DNA of 9,544 nucleotides from Candidatus Helarchaeota archaeon (GTDB taxonomy: Archaea; Asgardarchaeota; Lokiarchaeia; Helarchaeales; JABXJV01). The stretch's first letter is position 1, and each line of letters opens with the position of its first letter. The stretch covers positions 1-9,544 of the forward strand of contig JABXJV010000189.1 in assembly GCA_013375355.1 (NCBI GenBank), in the 5' to 3' direction. The translations under genes were made by a program, and so were the position numbers. Under the pieces are notes generated by a model. The model saw nothing but the letters and a program-made list of their open reading frames with translations, was not told the DNA's origin and did not search any database. Below, one piece after another: positions 5,683-9,544 of the stretch.

Positions 5683-6394
5683 CTTCATAATAAGGGCAAT
5701 TAATCTTTAAACATTCTTTATTTAATTCATTGAATTCACATTTATGTTCTTTATTTATATCCAAATCTATATTAAAATTCTCTTTTAAGAATTTCACAGC
5801 TTCTTTTATCGCTAAAAAAGAAACTCTTTTACAACACCTTGGTCCCCCATGTTCTGCAATTATTTTTAAACTCCTAGAAGTCATCGTAATACTTTGTTTC
5901 CATTCTTTGACTTTCAAAGGAGTTGAACCTGTTATTAAACTTATAAATATACCCGTTCCTATTCCTGCCCCACAAGTACCCCAAAAGCCACAAAATCCAC
6001 CCAATACTTGTTTAGCTCTTCTACTAGCTTCAACTATCTTTTTTTTCTTTTCTTCATAATCCCCTTTCTTATTATAGTAAGCAGCAAGAAGAACTGCAGG
6101 AACCATGAAATGATGTTCTGGACCATGCATCTTCACTTGTGGATTTCTCATAATGATACATGCCATTTCTAAAGGATCTTCCAGTTTAGTATTAAAACAG
6201 AATTCTTTTATTAATTCATAAGCCGATAAACTATGACAATTATCACAAATATAATGTCCATTTAAGCATTTAGCGTTTGAATTATATGAATTTTTACAAT
6301 AATAACATTCTATTTTTTCAGATTCATCAAAATATGTTAAATCTTCGCCACAAACAAGGCAATTTACTTTATGATTAGTGGAGTCTTCCTCCAT
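5675..6394 (-). CDS. DUF5714 family cysteine-rich protein
   Basis: This is a 239-residue protein. The N-terminus has a zinc-ribbon-like part with C12/C15, C30/C33 and C43, then GHYICDNCH (46-54). The core carries MHGPEHHFMVPAVLLAAY (89-106), a glycine/cysteine-rich segment GGFCGFWGTCGAGIGTGIF (132-150), STPL (157-160) and GGPRCCKR (183-190). C219, C228 and C233 form a Cys-rich tail. I recognise this pattern as DUF5714, a family whose activity is not established. The conserved Cys and His residues suggest a metal or Fe-S site, or cysteine chemistry. The ATG at 6394 has GTGAT 5 nt upstream. It lies 44 bp after the DsrE-family gene in the same direction, so the two are probably one operon, which suggests sulfur or selenium chemistry. 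Confidence 0.5.
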   Translation of the reverse strand: MEEDSTNHKVNCLVCGEDLTYFDESEKIECYYCKNSYNSNAKCLNGHYICDNCHSLSAYELIKEFCFNTKLEDPLEMACIIMRNPQVKMHGPEHHFMVPAVLLAAYYNKKGDYEEKKKKIVEASRRAKQVLGGFCGFWGTCGAGIGTGIFISLITGSTPLKVKEWKQSITMTSRSLKIIAEHGGPRCCKRVSFLAIKEAVKFLKENFNIDLDINKEHKCEFNELNKECLKINCPYYEEK

Positions 6395-6438
6395 TGTTTA
6401 TCACAAATAAACTTCACACTTTTTCCTTAAAGAATTTT

Positions 6439-6786
6439 TTAAAATGTTATTGTATTTTCACTTTTTGTTACTGCTTCAACAATCTCATGCATTCCGACAA
6501 TTTTACATCCCTCAGTTAAATCTTCTTGTTTGATACCTCTAGCGTTGCAACATACTCCGCAGACAATCACCTTTAAACCTTCTGATATTGCATTCTCTAA
6601 ATATTCTAAATGATTTGGATAATCTGCAGGATTTTGAGCTTTTTTTCCTACGTATACTCCATCTTGGATTAAAATAACTGTAACCTCATGACCATCTACT
6701 AAAGCAGTCAGTGCGAATCTAAGTGCTGTAAAGGGTCTTTCACGTCCATAGGGGGATTCTAAAATCATAACACATACTTTCGCCAT
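6439..6786 (-). CDS. DsrE-family sulfur-relay-like protein
   Basis: This 115-residue protein is of normal length for the DsrE/DsrF/TusD fold. It has the N-terminal strand MAKVCVMILESPYG, a middle strand VTVILIQDGVYVG (35-47), and the C-terminal block VIVCGVCCNARGI (73-85) with EDLTEGCKIVGM (88-99). C76, C79, C80 and C94 are candidates for carrying a persulfide. Members of the family move sulfur as persulfide; YedF, linked to selenium metabolism, contains a related domain. The ATG has AAGGTG 7 nt upstream (6799-6794). It is the first gene of the pair with the DUF5714 gene and is divergent from the LysR regulator. The family call is good; the donor and acceptor are unknown. Confidence 0.5.
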   Translation of the reverse strand: MAKVCVMILESPYGRERPFTALRFALTALVDGHEVTVILIQDGVYVGKKAQNPADYPNHLEYLENAISEGLKVIVCGVCCNARGIKQEDLTEGCKIVGMHEIVEAVTKSENTITF

Positions 6787-6879
6787 TTTAAAACACCTTA
6801 AATCAAGAAAGAATGTAAAAATTTAAAAATATCAGAAAAAATTATTATATGTATAAGAAAAAATTATGAAGTTATCAAA
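6787..6879. promoter_or_regulatory. Divergent promoter region of the DsrE operon and LysR gene
   Basis: For the + strand, a purine-rich stretch (6833-6840) and TATA-like TTATTATATG (6842-6851) lie about 30 bp before the LysR ATG. The ATG has no ribosome binding site, so the LysR mRNA is probably leaderless or nearly so. For the - strand, ATTTTTAAATTTT (6830-6818) is a TATA candidate. It would give a short leader that includes the AAGGTG site. The two boxes are about 25 bp apart, so one bound regulator could block or assist both. Confidence 0.5.
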
Positions 6880-7788
6880 ATGAAATTAAATTTAGATTTT
6901 TTAAAGACGTTTACTAAAATAGCAGAAATTGGTAGCTTTTCCAAAACTGCTGCTAAATTAGGTATTACTCAAAGTGCAATAAGTCAACAAATGGAAAGTC
7001 TAGAATCTTATTTTGGTGCTAAGTTATTTAATAGGACTATTAAGGGTGTAAATCTAACAGAAGAAGGAAAGATTTTGTTAAAGAAAAGCAAGATTATTTT
7101 AGACAATATTGAAATAGTAAAAAATGAGATCGCAAAGTCATTAAAAGATATCAAAGGGACCTTAAGAATTTCTGCCAGTACTATTCCAGGACAACATCTT
7201 CTACCTAAATATATCACAAAATTTAAAGAATTAAATCCAAATGTGAATTTTAAAATTGAAGTAAATGATTCTGCAATAAGTCTAACTAAATTATTAGAAG
7301 ATCAAGCCGATTTAGCATCTGTTGGTAGTTTAATTGGATATGATATCAATAAATTTGAAACAATTACATTAGCAGAAGAAGAATTATGCTTTGTTGTCTC
7401 AAAAAATCATCCATTAGCAAAAAAAAATATTATAAATTCTGAAGATTTTTTAGATCAAACATTTATTTTTAGAGAATCAACCTCTGGAACAAGAAAGGAA
7501 AGTGAAAAGATATTAAAAGATCTTGGAATCTCCATAGATGACTTAAAAATTGCTTTTGAATTAACAACCACTGAATCTATATTAACAGCAGTTTCTGAAG
7601 GTACAGGTACTAGCTTAATTTCTTCTATTGCCGCATCAAAATCAGAAGCTGCAGGCTTAATAAAATGTTTAAAAGTTCCTGAAAAAATTTCGGCTAAAAG
7701 AAAATTATTTTTAGTGAAATTAAAAGGAAAAAAATTTGAGAAGTTTATAATAAATTCGTTCTGGAAGTTTGTAAAAGACTTTAAATGA
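6880..7788 (+). CDS. LysR-family regulator, similar to the selenium-metabolism-associated group
   Basis: This full-length LysR protein has 302 residues. A winged HTH covers about 4-61 (SFSKTAAKLGITQSAISQQM at 19-38, FNRTIKGVNLTEEG at 50-63), a linker helix about 62-90, and the ligand-binding domain about 93-298. In that domain, GTLRISASTIPGQHLLP (93-109), the NHPLAKK run (176-182), ESTSGTRK (199-206) and the TTESILTAVSEGTGTSLIS stretch (230-248) match the CysB/selenium-associated branch as I remember it. The effector pocket probably centres on S100/T101 and the SGT loop. It is divergent from the DsrE/DUF5714 operon, the usual layout for a LysR regulator and its target, and it probably also controls itself. 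The stop is 3 bp from the stop of the convergent enolase-superfamily gene. The effector is unknown. Confidence 0.5.
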   Translation: MKLNLDFLKTFTKIAEIGSFSKTAAKLGITQSAISQQMESLESYFGAKLFNRTIKGVNLTEEGKILLKKSKIILDNIEIVKNEIAKSLKDIKGTLRISASTIPGQHLLPKYITKFKELNPNVNFKIEVNDSAISLTKLLEDQADLASVGSLIGYDINKFETITLAEEELCFVVSKNHPLAKKNIINSEDFLDQTFIFRESTSGTRKESEKILKDLGISIDDLKIAFELTTTESILTAVSEGTGTSLISSIAASKSEAAGLIKCLKVPEKISAKRKLFLVKLKGKKFEKFIINSFWKFVKDFK

Positions 7789-7791
7789 AGA

Positions 7792-8883
7792 TTATTTTAA
7801 AAATTTTGATATCTCATCTTCATCTAAATTAAAACTTAGCCCAGGATCATCTGGAATTTTAATATATCCATCGGTGTCTAATTCATAAGACCCATCTTTG
7901 CTAAATAGAATGAAATCCGGATAAAATCCATATTCAAAATAAGGGCAGTTTGATAGACTTCCAATAACCTGCAGATTTGCCGCTTGAACTAATCCGGTCC
8001 CAAAAACATGTGGTATACAAAGTTTACCATTTGCTTCAGCCAAACTAGCAATTTTTTTTACGATTGATATTCCTCCAGACCTTGTTGCATCGGGTTGGAT
8101 TATATCATATGCTCCTTTTTGTAATAACGTTTGAAATTCATGAATTCCAAAATTATTTTCCCCTCCTGCGATCGAAATATCGACTAGAGACCTTAATTCA
8201 GCTAAATTATCAATTTCATCACTAAAGACCGGTTCTTCTAGCCACTTAAAATGATCATGACTTTCTAAAATTCGAGCTAATTTTAAATTTGTTTTTAGAT
8301 CATAACCCGAATTTACATCGACCATCACTTCTAATTCACTAGGAGAAAAGTTATCCGTTAATGCTTTTATGACTGCCTTGTCTTTATCCAATCCTTGTCC
8401 AAGTCTTATTTTTATAGCTTTAAAATTTCGTTCATCTAATGCAGTCTTAGTCATTTTTACTGTCTCATCAGGTTTCATCCAATAAGGCATGGAAGCATAG
8501 GCTTTAACCTTTCTTTGATAAGTTCCTATCAATTGATGAACGGGTTTACCCAAACTTTTACCAATAATATCCCATAATGCACAATTTACTAACGAAATAC
8601 CTATCGGATTTCCAATTAAAATTCGATATGTATAATTGATTAAATCTTGAGTTATTGCTTCAATATCATAAGGATCTCGTTTTAGAATTAATTTCTTCCA
8701 TCGTCGAATGAATATTGCACATGCTTCATCTGAATTCACAAAATGGCCGGCTGCAACTCCCTCTATACCTTCATCTGTTTTTAATTTTAACAAAGTACCT
8801 GTGATTTTAAATTTAGGCATTGCTCCGATTTTAATTTTTACGGGTAATTCGAACCAATTTGACTCAATTTCTGTTATTTTCAT
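7792..8883 (-). CDS. Mandelate racemase/muconate lactonizing enzyme family protein
   Basis: This 363-residue enolase-superfamily protein has a capping domain (about 1-125) and a (beta/alpha)7-beta barrel. Metal ligands are expected at D189 (VDVNSGY), E216/E217 (WLEEP) and E242 (GGENN). The His/Asp dyad is D265 (QPDATRSGG) and H292 (PHVFGTG). At the usual KxK, it reads AIKIRLG: K158 is kept, but the second Lys, the base on the other face in mandelate racemase, is R160. The layout fits the mandelate racemase subgroup (acid-sugar dehydratases, racemases, cycloisomerases); the substrate cannot be named. The ATG follows a strong AAGGTGATC site (8896-8888). No sugar-acid gene lies near by, and it appears to be transcribed alone. 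Confidence 0.5.
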   Translation of the reverse strand: MKITEIESNWFELPVKIKIGAMPKFKITGTLLKLKTDEGIEGVAAGHFVNSDEACAIFIRRWKKLILKRDPYDIEAITQDLINYTYRILIGNPIGISLVNCALWDIIGKSLGKPVHQLIGTYQRKVKAYASMPYWMKPDETVKMTKTALDERNFKAIKIRLGQGLDKDKAVIKALTDNFSPSELEVMVDVNSGYDLKTNLKLARILESHDHFKWLEEPVFSDEIDNLAELRSLVDISIAGGENNFGIHEFQTLLQKGAYDIIQPDATRSGGISIVKKIASLAEANGKLCIPHVFGTGLVQAANLQVIGSLSNCPYFEYGFYPDFILFSKDGSYELDTDGYIKIPDDPGLSFNLDEDEISKFLK

Positions 8884-8888
8884 AAGAT

Positions 8889-8924
8889 CACCTTACTTTC
8901 AGTAAAAATATTGATTTAAAATAA
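8889..8924 (-). promoter_or_regulatory. Promoter and RBS of the enolase-superfamily gene
   Basis: On the minus strand, TTATTTTAAATC (8924-8913) is a TATA-like box about 30 bp before the start codon. It is followed by AAGGTGATC just before the ATG. Just upstream of the box, TAACGTTA (8931-8938) is a perfect 8-bp palindrome that could be an operator. Confidence 0.5.
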
Positions 8925-8954
8925 GATAATTAACGTTAGATTTTAGCAATTCAT

Positions 8955-8964
8955 TAAAAAAAAA
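8955..8964 (-). terminator. U-tract terminator of the truncated membrane-protein gene
   Basis: A run of nine A on the + strand (8956-8964) reads as nine U in the minus-strand transcript, beginning 16 bases after the membrane-protein stop codon. No stem is needed in archaeal intrinsic termination. Confidence 0.5.
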
Positions 8965-8980
8965 TAAGGAAATTTGAGTT

Positions 8981-9530
8981 TTAACTTTTTTTCTCTTCTT
9001 TTGCTTCTTTCTTTGCTTGATGTTTTCCGAGCTGATAAATTATGTATGCCAATGTAGCCATTAAATATAAGGAAACACCATAAGGATGGTCTACACCAGG
9101 AACGAAATGGATAAATTTCATTAGAACAAAAATTGCGAAGATTCCTACTGCATATAACATCAATAAAAAGCCAATACCGTCAATCAGATAATAATGTAAT
9201 TGAGTTAACCCTGTGAATGTCCCAGCTATATCAAATATTGGCCATACCAGTAATCGTATGAAAAACTTGGCAATATTTACTTTATTTAACTCTATGTATT
9301 TATCTTCTGGATGTCTTTTAAGTCTCCAAAGATGGAATACTCCCCAGCCTACGAATAAAGGGATAAAAGCCATTACAAGTATATAAATATTTTTTCTAAT
9401 AACGTAATTAGTTTCCATCATATCAATTGTGCTCATTCCTGCAGTTCCATTTACAGGAGTATAAAACCATCCAGTAAATAATAGTCCACAAGTTACATCG
9501 TGATACATTTTTCCCAATACATGTGACCCT
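8981..9530 (-). CDS. Multi-pass membrane protein, N-terminus cut off by contig end
   Basis: The frame is open to the right edge of the window, so the true start is lost. A TTG at 9517 would give 178 residues, but it has no visible ribosome binding site and should not be taken as the start. Numbering from it, hydrophobic segments lie at about 43-64, 84-104, 111-134 and 146-164. The tail is highly charged (KHQAKKEAKEEKKS), probably cytoplasmic. The loop HLWRLKRHPEDKY (62-74) is basic. I do not recognise the family. The last codons before the edge are read from adapter sequence and are not biological. Confidence 0.5.
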
Positions 9531-9544
9531 AGATCGGAAGAGCA
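9531..9544. other. Illumina adapter remnant at the contig end
   Basis: AGATCGGAAGAGCA is identical to the first 14 bases of the standard TruSeq adapter. It lies exactly at the end of the window, as expected from untrimmed read-through in the reads that built the contig edge. Confidence 0.5.

Noticed and set aside
5730..6059. Plus-strand open frame of 109 codons within the DUF5714 gene
   Set aside because: It is antisense to a gene with strong conserved motifs; its Phe/Ile/Pro-rich product mirrors the Lys- and Gly-rich codons of the real gene.

Overview
The window looks like a complete short metagenomic contig from an AT-rich archaeon. The archaeal reading rests on a predicted HTH/Zn-ribbon regulator of a mainly archaeal type, Shine-Dalgarno sites of the (A)GGTGAT form, TATA-like promoter boxes, and corrinoid/URO-D methyl-transfer genes of the kind common in anaerobic archaea. 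An Asgard (Lokiarchaeia-like) source is plausible but is inference only. The last 14 bases (9531-9544) match the start of the Illumina TruSeq adapter, so the right edge is a sequencing artefact. The genes at both ends are cut off.

Left region (1-2627, + strand): an apparent operon of three genes. A 5'-truncated Fe-S protein resembles the C-terminal part of F420-non-reducing [NiFe]-hydrogenase small subunits (MvhG type). It is followed by a corrinoid (B12-binding) methyl-carrier protein and, 2 bp later, a URO-D/MtaA-fold methyltransferase. The last two form a substrate:corrinoid methyltransferase pair. The MvhG-like protein may serve in electron delivery, for instance to reactivate the corrinoid, because one cluster cysteine is replaced and no large-subunit gene follows.

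Middle-left (2641-3628): a zinc-ribbon neighbourhood. A 20-codon remnant with a good ribosome binding site duplicates the start of the three-zinc-ribbon gene at 3191-3628. Between them, on the minus strand, lies a small HTH/Zn-ribbon regulator, with a divergent promoter region carrying an inverted repeat.

Middle (3732-5581, + strand): a translationally coupled pair (ATGA overlap) of a retinol-dehydrogenase-like SDR oxidoreductase and a DUF362 protein. It ends at a probable bidirectional terminator.

Middle-right (5675-7788): a two-gene minus-strand operon (DsrE-family protein, then a cysteine-rich DUF5714 protein) divergent from a LysR regulator that resembles the group linked to selenium/sulfur metabolism. 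This looks like a self-contained, regulated sulfur- or selenium-handling module of unknown function.

Right (7792-9530, - strand): a mandelate racemase/muconate lactonizing enzyme-type protein with an Arg replacing the second Lys of KxK, then a truncated multi-pass membrane protein. No tRNA, rRNA, CRISPR array, insertion sequence or phage gene was seen.
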